Assembly: GCF_001428565.1 (NCBI RefSeq)
Contig: NZ_LMIA01000010.1
Location: 124,001 to 188,000, forward strand
DNA from: Nocardioides sp. Root190
Lineage (GTDB): Bacteria; Actinomycetota; Actinomycetes; Propionibacteriales; Nocardioidaceae
Direction of reading: 5' to 3'
Length of the DNA: 64,000 nt
The notes beneath the pieces were generated by a model, which was not told the DNA's origin, did no database searches, and saw only the letters and a list, made by a program, of their open reading frames with translations. Both the position numbers and the translations under genes were made by a program. Positions 10,204-18,715 of the stretch are shown piece by piece; positions within the stretch are counted from its first letter, which is position 1, and each line of letters starts with the position of its first letter.

Positions 10204-10848
10204 TCAGGTCGCTGGTACGGCCTTCGGCTGCGCGCCCTCGGGCAACGTCAGCGGAAGCTGCTCACCGACGGGCATCGCGTGCGCGCCGCGACGTACGGCG
10301 ACCTGCGCGATCGCGCTCTCCCACTCACCAGCAGCCTCGGGGTCACGGGCCGGCTCGCCGAGGAACGTCGCGCGCAGGAGCCAGCGGGGACCGTTGATGC
10401 CGATCACCCGCGAGGTCTGGGTGCCCGCGACCCCGTCGGCGCGGGTCATGCCGACCTCGCACACCAGCTCGGTGCCGAAACGACCCTCGCGCTCGGTCGC
10501 GGTGCCACCCCGCCGGGCGGCGTCGGCCGCGATCTGGGGACGGATGTCGCTCCAGAGGTCACCGTTGCGGGGAGCCGCGAACGCGCGCAGCTCCAAGGCA
10601 CCGGCATCGGTCGCGAGCAGCACAGCCCGTACCTCTCCCGACTTCTCGTCGACCTGCACCCGCAGCTCGCGATCAGCGAGAGGGGCGACCAGGAGGGAGC
10701 CCAGGTCGAGGCGGGCCACGCCGTCCTCGGGCAGCTCGTCCGCGTCGAAGGGGCCGGCATCGCTCGGCTCGATCTCGGCGCCTTCAGCGCCGTCACCGGC
10801 AGCCTGGTTCGCGGCAGCCTCGTCAGCTGCCTTGCGCCGCAACCTCAC
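10204..10848 (-). CDS. DUF3710 protein
   Basis: Protein of 214 residues with an Ala/Glu/Asp-rich N-terminus of about 45 residues, then a conserved domain (ARLDLGSLLVAPLADRELRV, WSDIRPQIAADAARRGG, GPRWLLRATFLG). Actinobacterial family of unknown function, equivalent to Rv2696c beside dut. GTG 10848 is chosen over a 30-codon longer frame because GGAGGAG lies just before it and the upstream part has no family-like features. Starts 50 bases after the dut stop. Confidence 0.9.
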   Translation of the reverse strand: MRLRRKAADEAAANQAAGDGAEGAEIEPSDAGPFDADELPEDGVARLDLGSLLVAPLADRELRVQVDEKSGEVRAVLLATDAGALELRAFAAPRNGDLWSDIRPQIAADAARRGGTATEREGRFGTELVCEVGMTRADGVAGTQTSRVIGINGPRWLLRATFLGEPARDPEAAGEWESAIAQVAVRRGAHAMPVGEQLPLTLPEGAQPKAVPAT

Positions 10849-10897
10849 GTCATCTCCTCCTCGGGCCCGCCCTCGCGGGCGACCAGAACTCCAGGGA

Positions 10898-11347
10898 TCA
10901 GGCGAACCCTCCAGTAGAACCGTAGCCGCCGCTGCCACGAACGGTGTCGGGAAGGGCCTCGACGGCCGTGAACCGGGCCCGCTCGAAGCGCTGGATGACC
11001 AGCTGGGCGATCCGGTCCCCCCGCTTCAGCACGATCTCCTCGGTCGGGTCGTGGTTGATCAGCAGCACCTTGATCTCGCCCCGGTAGCCCGAGTCGACGG
11101 TCCCCGGAGTGTTCACGATCGACAGTCCGTGGCGCGCGGCGAGGCCGGAGCGGGGGTGCACCAGCGCGACGAACCCGTCCGGCAGCGCGATGGCGATCCC
11201 GGTGGGCACGAGCGCCCGCTCCCCCGGCCCCAGGGTCACGTCGACGGTGGACACCAGGTCGGCGCCGGCGTCTCCGGGGTGGGCGTAGGCGGGGAGGGGC
11301 AGTCCCTCGTCGAGCTGCTGGACTGCGATCACGAGGTCGTCGGGCAC
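10898..11347 (-). CDS. dut: dUTP diphosphatase (trimeric dUTPase)
   Basis: Hydrolyses dUTP to dUMP, keeping uracil out of DNA and feeding thymidylate synthesis. All five motifs are visible in 149 residues: [28 protein letters not shown] with the catalytic Asp, GDRIAQLVI and the flexible C-terminal [10 protein letters not shown]. First gene of an operon with DUF3710, the OB-fold protein and DUF3159. TAGGGT lies 6 bases before the GTG start, so its message is probably leaderless. Confidence 0.97.
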   Translation of the reverse strand: MPDDLVIAVQQLDEGLPLPAYAHPGDAGADLVSTVDVTLGPGERALVPTGIAIALPDGFVALVHPRSGLAARHGLSIVNTPGTVDSGYRGEIKVLLINHDPTEEIVLKRGDRIAQLVIQRFERARFTAVEALPDTVRGSGGYGSTGGFA

Positions 11348-11353
11348 GGGGAG

Positions 11354-11359
11354 ACCCTA
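11354..11359 (-). promoter_or_regulatory. -10 element of dut (leaderless)
   Basis: TAGGGT on the minus strand, 6 bases before GTG 11347. No Shine-Dalgarno sequence precedes the start. Confidence 0.5.
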
Positions 11360-11398
11360 ACGACAGGCCGCTGCGGGGCGGATGGGATCATCCTCCGC

Positions 11399-11881
11399 GT
11401 GACCCAAAGCGCCCCGACCGCCTACCACGAGCGCCTGCGGGTCCCGCTGCGCTGGTGGGCCCAGGGCACGATGTTCATCGCCACGTTCTGGCTGGCGATG
11501 GTGGTGGCGCTCGCCGATGCCGCGCCGTGGCTGGCCTGGGTGGTCACCGGTGTCCTGCTCAGCGCGCTCGCGCTCTTCCTCCGCTCCTACGGCGACGCAC
11601 GGCTCGTCGTGGCCGACGGCTGGTTCCGTGCGGGACGCGCGCGCATCGAGATGCATCACATCGGCGCCGTCGACGCGCTCGACGCCGACGAGACCCGCCG
11701 TGTGTCCGGCCGGGACGCGGACGCCCGCGCCTACCTCGTGCTGCGTCCCTACCTCCACCGATCGGTCCGGGTGGAGATCACCGACCCGAGCGACCCGGCG
11801 CCGTACTGGCTGGTCAGCTCGCGGCACCCCCGGGCGCTCGCCAGCGCACTCGACGCTGCGAGGTCGAACACCGGGCAGTAG
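11399..11881 (+). CDS. DUF3093 membrane protein
   Basis: Protein of 160 residues. A short N-terminus ending in YHERLRVPLRWWAQG leads into two adjacent membrane segments (about 18-38 and 42-62), followed by a soluble domain including LVVADGWFRAGRARI and ending near YWLVSSRHP. DUF3093 family, equivalent to mycobacterial Rv2698, divergent from dut as there. Start GTG 11399 fits the family N-terminus; no strong ribosome-binding site is present. Function unknown. Confidence 0.88.
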   Translation: MTQSAPTAYHERLRVPLRWWAQGTMFIATFWLAMVVALADAAPWLAWVVTGVLLSALALFLRSYGDARLVVADGWFRAGRARIEMHHIGAVDALDADETRRVSGRDADARAYLVLRPYLHRSVRVEITDPSDPAPYWLVSSRHPRALASALDAARSNTGQ

Positions 11882-11884
11882 GCT
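11879..11884 (+). promoter_or_regulatory. -10 element of the DUF4235 gene, overlapping the DUF3093 stop codon
   Basis: TAGGCT lies 7 bases before ATG 11892. Its first three bases are the TAG stop codon of the DUF3093 gene. Confidence 0.5.
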
Positions 11885-11891
11885 CGTTGCC

Positions 11892-12185
11892 ATGGCAAAG
11901 GACAGCTCCAAGGTCTGGTCCGCGTTCTCCCTCGTGGCGGCGCTCGGCGCAGCGGCGGTCGCGAAGAAGGCCCTCGACGGCAGTTGGAAGGCCGCAACCG
12001 GGAAGCAGCCGCCGACCAACCCCGCCGACCCCGATGTCGACGTCTGGGAGGCCGTGGCCTGGGCCGCCGCCAGCGGCACCTTCGTCGCGCTGGCCAAGAT
12101 GCTGGCCCAGCGTCGGGCGGCCGGCTACTACCTCAAGTCCACCGGTGAGCTGCCGCCGCCGCTCCGCAAGGACGCGACGGCCTGA
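11892..12185 (+). CDS. DUF4235 small membrane protein
   Basis: Protein of 97 residues with a hydrophobic N-terminal segment (VWSAFSLVAALGAAAVAKKAL) and a second helix near residues 56-72 (WEAVAWAAASGTFVALAKML), then a basic tail. Matches the DUF4235 family of small actinobacterial membrane proteins; function unknown. It begins 10 bases after the DUF3093 stop and has its own leaderless-type promoter. Confidence 0.88.
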   Translation: MAKDSSKVWSAFSLVAALGAAAVAKKALDGSWKAATGKQPPTNPADPDVDVWEAVAWAAASGTFVALAKMLAQRRAAGYYLKSTGELPPPLRKDATA

Positions 12186-12236
12186 GTCAGGGCTGGGTCA
12201 GGGCTGAGTCAGGCCTGAGTCCGGCCTGGGTGAGGC
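12186..12236. repeat. 11-bp imperfect tandem repeat after the DUF4235 gene
   Basis: Four to five copies of a unit close to GTCAGGCCTGA run directly from the stop codon (12186, 12197, 12208, 12219, partial at 12230). The stop codon context GGCCTGA looks like the end of a further copy, so the array may have grown by slippage from the gene end. Confidence 0.6.
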
Positions 12237-12303
12237 ACAGCGGCGCTCGGTGCGCGCCGGCTGGCGAGATCGCCGCCGGGTGCGTGCCGAGCACCACTGA
12301 ACC

Positions 12304-12594
12304 TCACGCGCAGTCGAAGCAGATCATCTTCTTCGCGTCGGCCAGCTGGCTGCGGTGGTGCACCAGGAAGCAGCTCATGCAGGTGAACTCGTCGTCCTGC
12401 TTGGGCTTGACCTCGACGGCCAGCTCCTCGTGCGACAGGTCGGCGCCGGGGAGCTCGAAGGCCTCGGCGGCCTCCGTCTCGTCCTCGTCGACCTTGCCGG
12501 AATTCTTGTCGTGACGTCGCGCCTTGAGCTCTTCGATGCTCTCCTCGGACTGCTCGTCCTCGTTCTTGCGCGGTGCGTCGTAGTCAGTAGCCAT
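12304..12594 (-). CDS. DUF4193 zinc-ribbon-like protein
   Basis: Small protein of 96 residues, starting MATDYDAPRKNEDE as in the DUF4193 family (mycobacterial Rv2699c). The N-terminal two thirds are very acidic and probably flexible. The C-terminus carries CMSC and CFDC, a C-x2-C-x17-C-x2-C pair able to bind zinc. An in-frame GTG at 12606 with GAGGGGA before it would add four residues; the family start is preferred. Function unknown; the acidic tail plus zinc ribbon suggests a protein- or RNA-polymerase-binding factor, which is inference. Confidence 0.92.
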   Translation of the reverse strand: MATDYDAPRKNEDEQSEESIEELKARRHDKNSGKVDEDETEAAEAFELPGADLSHEELAVEVKPKQDDEFTCMSCFLVHHRSQLADAKKMICFDCA

Positions 12595-12731
12595 GACGTG
12601 TCTCACTCCCCTCAGGTGGCCGGCCCGCTGCCATGGTTGTGTGCGGAGCGGCGCGGCAGATTGTGCACCATCGGTGCCGGGTCACGACAACCGGGTTGAT
12701 GCGAGTCGCCACAACCTTCTCCGGGTGGTTC

Positions 12732-13538
12732 CTATTCCCGGAGGAAACCGGCTGACCGGACTGCGGACAGCAGCTCGTCGAAGCCGTGATCCGGGCCACA
12801 GACGACCAGGTCCCGGCCGCCTGCGCCGGTCCTCACCTCCAGGCGCGCGCCGGCGAGTCGGGCGATCAGCCCGGCGGCGGCGTGGTCCCACAGGTTGACG
12901 CCTTCCTCGACGTACCCGTCGAGGCTCCCGGAGGCCACCGCACACAGGTCGAGCGCGCACGAGCCGGAGCGTCGGATGTCGCGGACCTCGGGCAGCAGGC
13001 GGGCGACCGCGGCGCCCTGCACGACGCGTACGTCGCGGAGGTAGCTGAAGCCGGTGGCGACCAGTCGCTGGGCGAGCGGGGCCGGGTCGCGCACGGAGAG
13101 CACCTCGCCGTCGCGCGTGGCGGGACCGCCGAGCCGCCCGGCATGGACGATCCCGCGGGCGACGTCGACCACGACGCCGGCGACCACCTCACCGTCCACC
13201 TCGGCTGCGATGGACACCGCGAAGGCGGGCAGGCCGTAGAGGAAGTTCACGGTCCCGTCGATGGGGTCGACGATCCACCGGACACCCGAGGTGCCGGCGA
13301 CGTCGTCACCCTCCTCGCCCAGGAACGCGTCGTGGGGCCTGGCCCGCAGGATGTGGCGCCGGATCAGCTCCTCGCTCGCCCGGTCCGCCACCGTGACCAC
13401 GTCGATGTCACTGGACTTCGTCGCGGCGACCCGGACCGTGCCCCGGGCGTGCTCGCGCACGAGTTCTGCCGCCTCGAGAGCTGCCGTGTGAGCCAGGTCG
13501 AGCAGCTCGGCCGGCGTGACGTCGGCCCCCGCGCTCAT
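12732..13538 (-). CDS. Inositol monophosphatase family protein
   Basis: Mg2+-dependent sugar or inositol phosphate phosphatase, 268 residues. The family motifs are present: [21 protein letters not shown] with the metal-binding DPIDGT, and [11 protein letters not shown] with the WDxAAG motif. It sits where mycobacteria have suhB (Rv2701c). ATG 13538 overlaps the stop of the ferrochelatase gene (ATGA), so the two are coupled. Actual substrate (inositol-1-phosphate, histidinol phosphate or another) cannot be decided. Confidence 0.93.
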   Translation of the reverse strand: MSAGADVTPAELLDLAHTAALEAAELVREHARGTVRVAATKSSDIDVVTVADRASEELIRRHILRARPHDAFLGEEGDDVAGTSGVRWIVDPIDGTVNFLYGLPAFAVSIAAEVDGEVVAGVVVDVARGIVHAGRLGGPATRDGEVLSVRDPAPLAQRLVATGFSYLRDVRVVQGAAVARLLPEVRDIRRSGSCALDLCAVASGSLDGYVEEGVNLWDHAAAGLIARLAGARLEVRTGAGGRDLVVCGPDHGFDELLSAVRSAGFLRE

Positions 13539-14617
13539 CCGCGCACGGGCGTGGACGCGGGGCGACCGCTGCCGCAGCAGCCCAGGGGGCACTGGTCGTG
13601 CGAGGGCCCCCGGATGCCGAGCGCGGGGCGGACGACGTCCTCGCCCCGCTCCGTGGCAGCACGCTCGAGGACGAGCTCGCGCAGTGCGGTGACGAACGCC
13701 GGGTGGGTCCCGGCGGACGCCGCGCGACGGGCCGGGAGGCCCAGCCGCTCGGCCGTGGCGAGCGCCTCGGTGTCGAGGTCGTAGACGACCTCCATGTGGT
13801 CCGAGACGAACCCGACCGGGATCAGCACCACGGCCGGCACCTCACCGACCAGCTCCTCGAGGCGGTCGTTGACGTCGGGCTCGAGCCACGGCGTCTGCGG
13901 CGAGCCGGAGCGCGAGCAGTAGACGAGCTCGTGGCTGCGCGCCACCCCGGTCGCCTCGGCGACCGCGTCGGCTACCACCTGGGCGACGTCGAGGTGCTGG
14001 GCGACGTACGCGCCTCCCTCGGGCCCACTGGCCTCGCTCATGGAGGTCGGGATCGAGTGCGTGACGAAGACCAGGCGCGCGCCGTCGCGGACGTCGTCCG
14101 GGAGGCCGCTCAGCGCGTCGAGGACGCCGTCGGCCGTCGCGGTGACGAAGCCCGGGTGGTTGTAGTAGGCCCGGACCTTGTCCAGCCGTGGCGCGGTGGC
14201 CCCCTCCGGGAGCGCGTCGAGTGCGCCGGCGAGGTTGTCGCGGTACTGGCGACAACTGGACCACGAGGAGTACGCCGACGTGACCAGGCAGAGCGCCCGT
14301 GTGACCCCGTCGGCAGCCATCCGGGCAACCGTGTCGGGGAGGTAGGGCTCCCAGTTGCGGTTGCCCCAGTAGACGGGCAGGTCCAGGCCGTGGGCGGCCA
14401 GGTCCTCCTCGAGCGCGGCGATGAGCGCCTTGTTCTGGTCGTTGATCGGCGACTTCCCGCCGAATCCGAAGTAGTGCTGACCGACCTCCTCGAGGCGCTC
14501 ACGCGGGATGCCGCGCCCCCGGGTGACGTTCTCGAGGAAGGGGACGACGTCCTCGGGCTTCTCGGGGCCTCCGAAGGAGACGAGGACGACGGCGTCATAG
14601 GGATCGGGATTCGGCAC
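13535..14617 (-). CDS. Ferrochelatase, probably coproporphyrin III type
   Basis: Inserts Fe2+ into a porphyrin late in haem synthesis; in actinobacteria the substrate is coproporphyrin III (CpfC), an assignment taken from the phylum. The protein is 360 residues. [20 protein letters not shown] at the N-terminus and the catalytic histidine in [10 protein letters not shown] are typical. The C-terminal CPLGCCG cluster plus an internal cysteine (SSCRQYRDN) fit the [2Fe-2S] ligands found in actinobacterial ferrochelatases. GTG start follows TACGAT by 6 bases. First gene of a two-gene operon with the phosphatase. Confidence 0.96.
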   Translation of the reverse strand: MPNPDPYDAVVLVSFGGPEKPEDVVPFLENVTRGRGIPRERLEEVGQHYFGFGGKSPINDQNKALIAALEEDLAAHGLDLPVYWGNRNWEPYLPDTVARMAADGVTRALCLVTSAYSSWSSCRQYRDNLAGALDALPEGATAPRLDKVRAYYNHPGFVTATADGVLDALSGLPDDVRDGARLVFVTHSIPTSMSEASGPEGGAYVAQHLDVAQVVADAVAEATGVARSHELVYCSRSGSPQTPWLEPDVNDRLEELVGEVPAVVLIPVGFVSDHMEVVYDLDTEALATAERLGLPARRAASAGTHPAFVTALRELVLERAATERGEDVVRPALGIRGPSHDQCPLGCCGSGRPASTPVRG

Positions 14618-14623
14618 ACGTCC

Positions 14624-14629
14624 ATCGTA
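14624..14629 (-). promoter_or_regulatory. -10 element of the ferrochelatase gene (leaderless)
   Basis: TACGAT on the minus strand, 6 bases before GTG 14617. Confidence 0.45.
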
Positions 14630-14649
14630 GGGAGCACCATGACATCGCC

Positions 14650-15861
14650 ATGTTGCAGACCTATCGCCAGATCTTCACGCCGGCCACCGCACTGTTCAGC
14701 CTGACCGGCCTCGTCGCGCGCCTGCCGATCTCCATGGTGGGCCTCGGCATCGTGCTGCTCGCCGAGCACGAGACGGGTTCGTACGCCTTCGCCGGCTCGG
14801 TCTCGGCGGTCGCCCTGGTCGCCAATGCGGCCCTTGCGATCCCCCAGGGCCGGCTGATCGACCGCCTCGGCCAGGCGCGGGTCCTCCCGGTCGTGATCAC
14901 CGCCTGGGGCATCGGACTGGCACTGGCCATGGGCTCCCTGCGCTGGGACTGGCCGACCTGGTCGACGTACGTCCTCGCGGCCCTCGCCGGCGCTGCGCTG
15001 CCGTCGGTCGGCACCTGCGTCCGGGCCCGGTGGTCCCACGTCCTGTCCGACCAGCCCGAGCGGCTGCACACGGCGTTCTCCTTCGAGGCCGTGGCCGACG
15101 AGGCCGTTTTCATCGCCGGACCGGTCGCGGTCACCCTGCTGGCGACCGCGGTCGACCCGAACGCCGGCCTGCTCGCCGCGCTCGTGGCGGGACTGCTCGG
15201 CACCTGGGCGTTCGCCGTGCAGCGCGGCACCGAGCCTCCGGCTCACCCGCGCGAGGTCGAGCACACTTCCCGGCCGCCCATCCCCTGGTCCGCGATCGTG
15301 CCGCTCACGATGGTCGGCGCGGCGATGGGCATCCTGTTCGGCTCGGCCGAGGTGGTCACCGTCGCCTTCGCCGACGAGGAGGGGCACAAGTCGCTCGCCG
15401 GCGTCATGCTGGCGATCTGGGCCCTCGGCAGCCTGGCGGCCGGCGTCGTGTCGGGTGCCATCTCGTGGCGGCGCGGCCCGCTGGCCCGGCTGCGGATCGG
15501 CGCCCTCGGGATGGCGCTGGCGATGGCTCCGCTCGCCTTCGTGCCGTCCCTCCCGGTCCTCGCGGTGGTGCTGCTCATCGGCGGCATCGCGATCTCCCCG
15601 ACCCTGATCGCCACGATGTCGCTGGCCGAGCAGGTCCTGCCCACCTCGCGGCTGACCGAGGGCATGGCGTTCATCCAGACCGGTCTCGCGCTCGGGCTCG
15701 CCCCCGGCGCCGCGGTCGCGGGCGTCGTCGTCGACGAGGCCGGCGCCTCCCCGGCGTACCTCGTCTGCCTCGCCGGCGGGATCCTCGCGCTGACCGGCGC
15801 GCTGCTGGTCCGTGCCGCGGACTCCCCGACTACCGTGCCCTCCCATGAGCACGTGGCGTAA
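14650..15861 (+). CDS. Major facilitator superfamily permease
   Basis: Polytopic protein of 403 residues with about 12 hydrophobic segments in two halves. The loop after segment 2 ([16 protein letters not shown]) resembles the MFS loop 2-3 motif. The middle loop near residues 195-215 is charged. Drug/metabolite exporter-like; substrate unknown. It is divergent from the ferrochelatase with 32 bases between starts and overlaps the next gene by 17 bases. No clear ribosome-binding site; GGGAG is 15 bases upstream. Confidence 0.9.
   Translation: MLQTYRQIFTPATALFSLTGLVARLPISMVGLGIVLLAEHETGSYAFAGSVSAVALVANAALAIPQGRLIDRLGQARVLPVVITAWGIGLALAMGSLRWDWPTWSTYVLAALAGAALPSVGTCVRARWSHVLSDQPERLHTAFSFEAVADEAVFIAGPVAVTLLATAVDPNAGLLAALVAGLLGTWAFAVQRGTEPPAHPREVEHTSRPPIPWSAIVPLTMVGAAMGILFGSAEVVTVAFADEEGHKSLAGVMLAIWALGSLAAGVVSGAISWRRGPLARLRIGALGMALAMAPLAFVPSLPVLAVVLLIGGIAISPTLIATMSLAEQVLPTSRLTEGMAFIQTGLALGLAPGAAVAGVVVDEAGASPAYLVCLAGGILALTGALLVRAADSPTTVPSHEHVA
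15831..15836 (+). promoter_or_regulatory. -10-like element before the lactone-oxidase-like gene
   Basis: TACCGT inside the end of the MFS gene, 8 bases before ATG 15845. Confidence 0.35.
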
Positions 15862-17149
15862 CTGGTCGGGACTGGAGTCCGCGTCAGGCCTCGAACAGGT
15901 CACTCCCGCGACCCGTGAGGAGGTCGTCGGGATCGTCTCCGGCGCCCGGGCGGCCGGACGCACCGTGAAGGCGGCCGGCACCGGCCACAGCTTCACCGCG
16001 ATCGCACGGCCCGAGCACGTCCAGCTCCTGCCCGACCGGATGCGGGGCATCGTGGCCGTCGACCGGGACGCGATGACGGTCACGGCCCTCGCCGGAACGC
16101 AGCTCAAGGTCTTCAACGTCGAGCTCGAACGGCTCGGGCTGAGCCTGCACAACATGGGTGACATCGCCGAGCAGACCCTCGCCGGCGCGGTGTCGACCGG
16201 CACGCACGGGACCGGCGGGCGGGCGGCCGGGCTCGCCGCCCAGGTCGTCGGCTTCGAGCTGGTCACCGGGACGGGCGAGGTGCTGAGCGTGTCCGCGACC
16301 GAGAACCCGGACGTCCTCTCGCTCGGTCGCGCCGGGCTGGGCGCCCTGGGGGTGATCGTCACGCTGACCTTCGCCGTCGAGCCCCTGTTCCTGATCCGTG
16401 CCGTGGAGCAGCCGATGAGCTGGGACGACGCGTTCGCCGCGTTCGACGACCTCACGGCCGCCCACGACCACGTCGACATGTACTGGTTCCCGCACACCGA
16501 CCGGGTGCTCACCAAGCGCAACACGCGCCTGGGCACCGACCTGGCCGGCGTCGAGCCGCTTCCCCGGTGGCGGGCCTGGCTGGACGACGACCTGCTCTCC
16601 AACACCGTCTTCGGCACCCAGACCGCGGCCCTGAACCTCGCCCCGCGGGCGATCCCGGCCGCCAACCGTTTCGCGTCGCGCCTGCTGGGAGCCCGCTCCT
16701 ACACCGACGTCGCGCACCGGGTCTTCACGACCGAGCGACGCGTCGTGTTCCGCGAGATGGAGTACGCCGTGCCGCGCGAGGCGGGGCTGACCGCGCTGCG
16801 CGAGTGCCGGGCCGCCTTCGAGCGGTCCGGCCTGACGGTGTCCTTCCCCGTCGAGATCCGGGTCGCGCCCGCCGACGACGTCGCGCTGTCGACCTCCTAC
16901 GGGCGCGACTCGTTCTACCTCGCGTTCCACACCCACCGCCGGGCCGACCACACGGCCTACTTCGCGCTGCTGGAGCCGATCATGCGCGCCCACGGCGGAC
17001 GCCCGCACTGGGGCAAGGTGCACACGCTCGGTGCGGCCGACCTGGCTCCCCTGTACCCGCGCTTCGACGACTTCGTCGCCCTGCGGAACCGGCTCGATCC
17101 CGATCGCGTGCTCACCAACCCCTACCTCGACCGGGTCCTCGGCGCGTGA
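15845..17149 (+). CDS. FAD-dependent aldonolactone/alditol oxidase family protein
   Basis: Flavin oxidoreductase of 434 residues in the D-arabinono-1,4-lactone oxidase/alditol oxidase group. An N-terminal FAD_binding_4 domain shows AAGTGHSF and VSTGTHGTGG; the C-terminal ALO domain ends FVALRNRLDPDRVLTNPYLD, as usual for the family. Oxidises an aldonolactone or sugar alcohol; substrate not known. Start ATG 15845 gives [11 protein letters not shown], the family N-terminus. Overlaps the MFS gene upstream and the YchJ-like gene downstream (GTGA), suggesting co-expression. Confidence 0.92.
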   Translation: MSTWRNWSGLESASGLEQVTPATREEVVGIVSGARAAGRTVKAAGTGHSFTAIARPEHVQLLPDRMRGIVAVDRDAMTVTALAGTQLKVFNVELERLGLSLHNMGDIAEQTLAGAVSTGTHGTGGRAAGLAAQVVGFELVTGTGEVLSVSATENPDVLSLGRAGLGALGVIVTLTFAVEPLFLIRAVEQPMSWDDAFAAFDDLTAAHDHVDMYWFPHTDRVLTKRNTRLGTDLAGVEPLPRWRAWLDDDLLSNTVFGTQTAALNLAPRAIPAANRFASRLLGARSYTDVAHRVFTTERRVVFREMEYAVPREAGLTALRECRAAFERSGLTVSFPVEIRVAPADDVALSTSYGRDSFYLAFHTHRRADHTAYFALLEPIMRAHGGRPHWGKVHTLGAADLAPLYPRFDDFVALRNRLDPDRVLTNPYLDRVLGA

Positions 17150-17538
17150 AGCCCGCCGCTCCCTGTCCCTGTGGCACGGAACGTCGCTACGACGCCTGCT
17201 GCGGGCGCTTCCACTGTGGCACCGCCGAACCCGACACGGCCGTGGGCCTGATGAGGTCGAGGTACGCCGCGTTCGTGGCGGGCGAGACGTCGTACCTCCT
17301 CCGGACGTGGCATCCCGCGACCCGGCCCGAGAGAATCGACCTGGACGACGGGGTGCGCTGGACCGGCCTCGAGGTCCTCGGCGCCGAGGCAGGTGGGCCC
17401 GACGACCGGCGCGGCACCGTCGAGTTCCGTGCGCACCACGTCGCCGCGGGCATCGAGGGGAGCCTGCACGAGTTGAGCCGGTTCCGCCGCGACAACGGGA
17501 CCTGGCGCTACGTGCGAGGTCGGGCGAGGTGGTCGTGA
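17146..17538 (+). CDS. YchJ/SEC-C family protein (NTF2-like domain)
   Basis: Protein of 130 residues. The N-terminal cysteine cluster CPCGTERRYDACCGRFHCG resembles the SEC-C zinc motif, and MRSRYAAFVAGETSYLLRTW then begins an NTF2-like fold typical of the UPF0225/YchJ family. Function unknown, possibly zinc-mediated protein binding. GTG 17146 overlaps the stop of the flavoprotein gene. A short palindrome GTGGTCGTGACCAC covers its stop codon (17529-17542). Confidence 0.88.
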   Translation: MKPAAPCPCGTERRYDACCGRFHCGTAEPDTAVGLMRSRYAAFVAGETSYLLRTWHPATRPERIDLDDGVRWTGLEVLGAEAGGPDDRRGTVEFRAHHVAAGIEGSLHELSRFRRDNGTWRYVRGRARWS

Positions 17539-17616
17539 CCACGTCGGTCATGACCAAAAATGTCGACACATCGCCACACGCGGGTGCGGCAACCCGATCC
17601 GGGCACGCCGCGGGCG

Positions 17617-17622
17617 TAGGCT
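17617..17622 (+). promoter_or_regulatory. -10 element of sepH (leaderless)
   Basis: TAGGCT, 7 bases before GTG 17630 and 10 before ATG 17633. Confidence 0.5.
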
Positions 17623-17629
17623 CGCCCTC

Positions 17630-18661
17630 GTGATGAACGAGGCGGAGTCGACGACCGGTCAGGCGATCCCGCCCGTGTCCGTCGGCAAGATCCGGCTCAG
17701 CCTCGCGGGCACCTCCCGGGACCGTGACCGCCTGCTGCTGGTGGACGACCAGGGCGGCGAGTTCACCCTCGAGATCACGCCCGACCTCCGCGCGGCGGTG
17801 CGCGGTGAGACAACCCGTCTCGGCCAGTTGGAGATCAAGATGAGCAGCAGCATTCGTCCCCGCGAGATCCAGATCCGCATCCGTGCGGGCGAGTCCGCCG
17901 AGACCGTCGCCGAGGCCGCCGGCACGACGGTCGAGGCGATCATGCCGTACGTCGCGCCCGTGCTCGCCGAGCGCGAGCACGTCGCCGAGCGCGCCCTCAA
18001 GGCGTCGCTGCGCCGGGCGCCGAGCGAGTCCGCCGTCGCGCACACCCAGAGCAGGGTCCTCGGGGATGCCGTCGCCGCACACCTGCGGGGTGCCGGCGAC
18101 GACCCCTCCGAGGTCACCTGGGACGCCTACCGACGCGAGACCGGCCGCTGGGTGCTGACGGCGGAGTTCACGAGTTCCGCGCGCACCGGCACCGCCCGCT
18201 TCACCTACGACGCGCCCGGCAACTACGCGCTCTGCGACAACGACGAAGCGCGCTGGCTCGTCGGCGACGTCGTCGCCGATCCGGTCGCGACCACCCGTGA
18301 CGACCTCCAGCAGGTGCGCGAGCGCCGCCTGGCCGCCGTACCCGCCGACGAGCTGCCGCTCGGCGACCTCGAGGGCTCGGCACCTGCCGCCCCCGCGGCA
18401 CCGGCGGCCGCCCTCGACGAGCCCTACGACGAACCCTTCGACCAGCAGCTCGACCTGCCGGTCGAGCCGACGCCGGCTCCCGTGGTCGACGAGCCGATCC
18501 GGGCCACCGTCGAGGAGCCCGCCGCGAGCGAGTCGACACCCGCCGCCAGCGCGAGCGAGGCCGAGCAGGCCAAGCACCGCCGCCCCGTGCAGAAGAAGCG
18601 CGGACGCGCGTCCGTGCCGAGCTGGGACGAGATCATGTTCGGCGGCTCGGACCAGGCCTAG
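17630..18661 (+). CDS. sepH: Septation protein SepH (DUF3071)
   Basis: Cell-division protein that in Streptomyces binds FtsZ and promotes filament assembly. The protein is 343 residues. The N-terminal DUF3071 region begins KIRLSLAGTSRDRDRLLLVD and contains the helix-turn-helix-like part IQIRIRAGESAETVAEAAGT. The middle (VTWDAYRRETGRWVLTAEF) is also family-typical. The last 130 residues are Ala/Pro/Glu-rich and end in a basic patch, KHRRPVQKKRGRASVPSWDE, followed by IMFG. Start may be GTG 17630 or ATG 17633. Confidence 0.93.
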   Translation: MMNEAESTTGQAIPPVSVGKIRLSLAGTSRDRDRLLLVDDQGGEFTLEITPDLRAAVRGETTRLGQLEIKMSSSIRPREIQIRIRAGESAETVAEAAGTTVEAIMPYVAPVLAEREHVAERALKASLRRAPSESAVAHTQSRVLGDAVAAHLRGAGDDPSEVTWDAYRRETGRWVLTAEFTSSARTGTARFTYDAPGNYALCDNDEARWLVGDVVADPVATTRDDLQQVRERRLAAVPADELPLGDLEGSAPAAPAAPAAALDEPYDEPFDQQLDLPVEPTPAPVVDEPIRATVEEPAASESTPAASASEAEQAKHRRPVQKKRGRASVPSWDEIMFGGSDQA

Positions 18662-18703
18662 GAACGCCCCGCCAACGCCCCCCCACGAAGGCCCCGGTGG
18701 GCG

Positions 18704-18709
18704 TAGCCT
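18704..18709 (+). promoter_or_regulatory. -10 element of the double-SDR gene (leaderless)
   Basis: TAGCCT, 6 bases before ATG 18716. Confidence 0.5.
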
Positions 18710-18715
18710 TCGCGC

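Noticed and set aside
12186..12236. Tandem repeat as an attachment site or CRISPR fragment
   Set aside because: Units are contiguous 11-mers without spacers, and no integrase, cas gene or tRNA is nearby.
17529..17560. Palindromes around the YchJ-like stop as a terminator with an A/T run
   Set aside because: Stems are short and the AAAAA run is on the wrong side for plus-strand termination.
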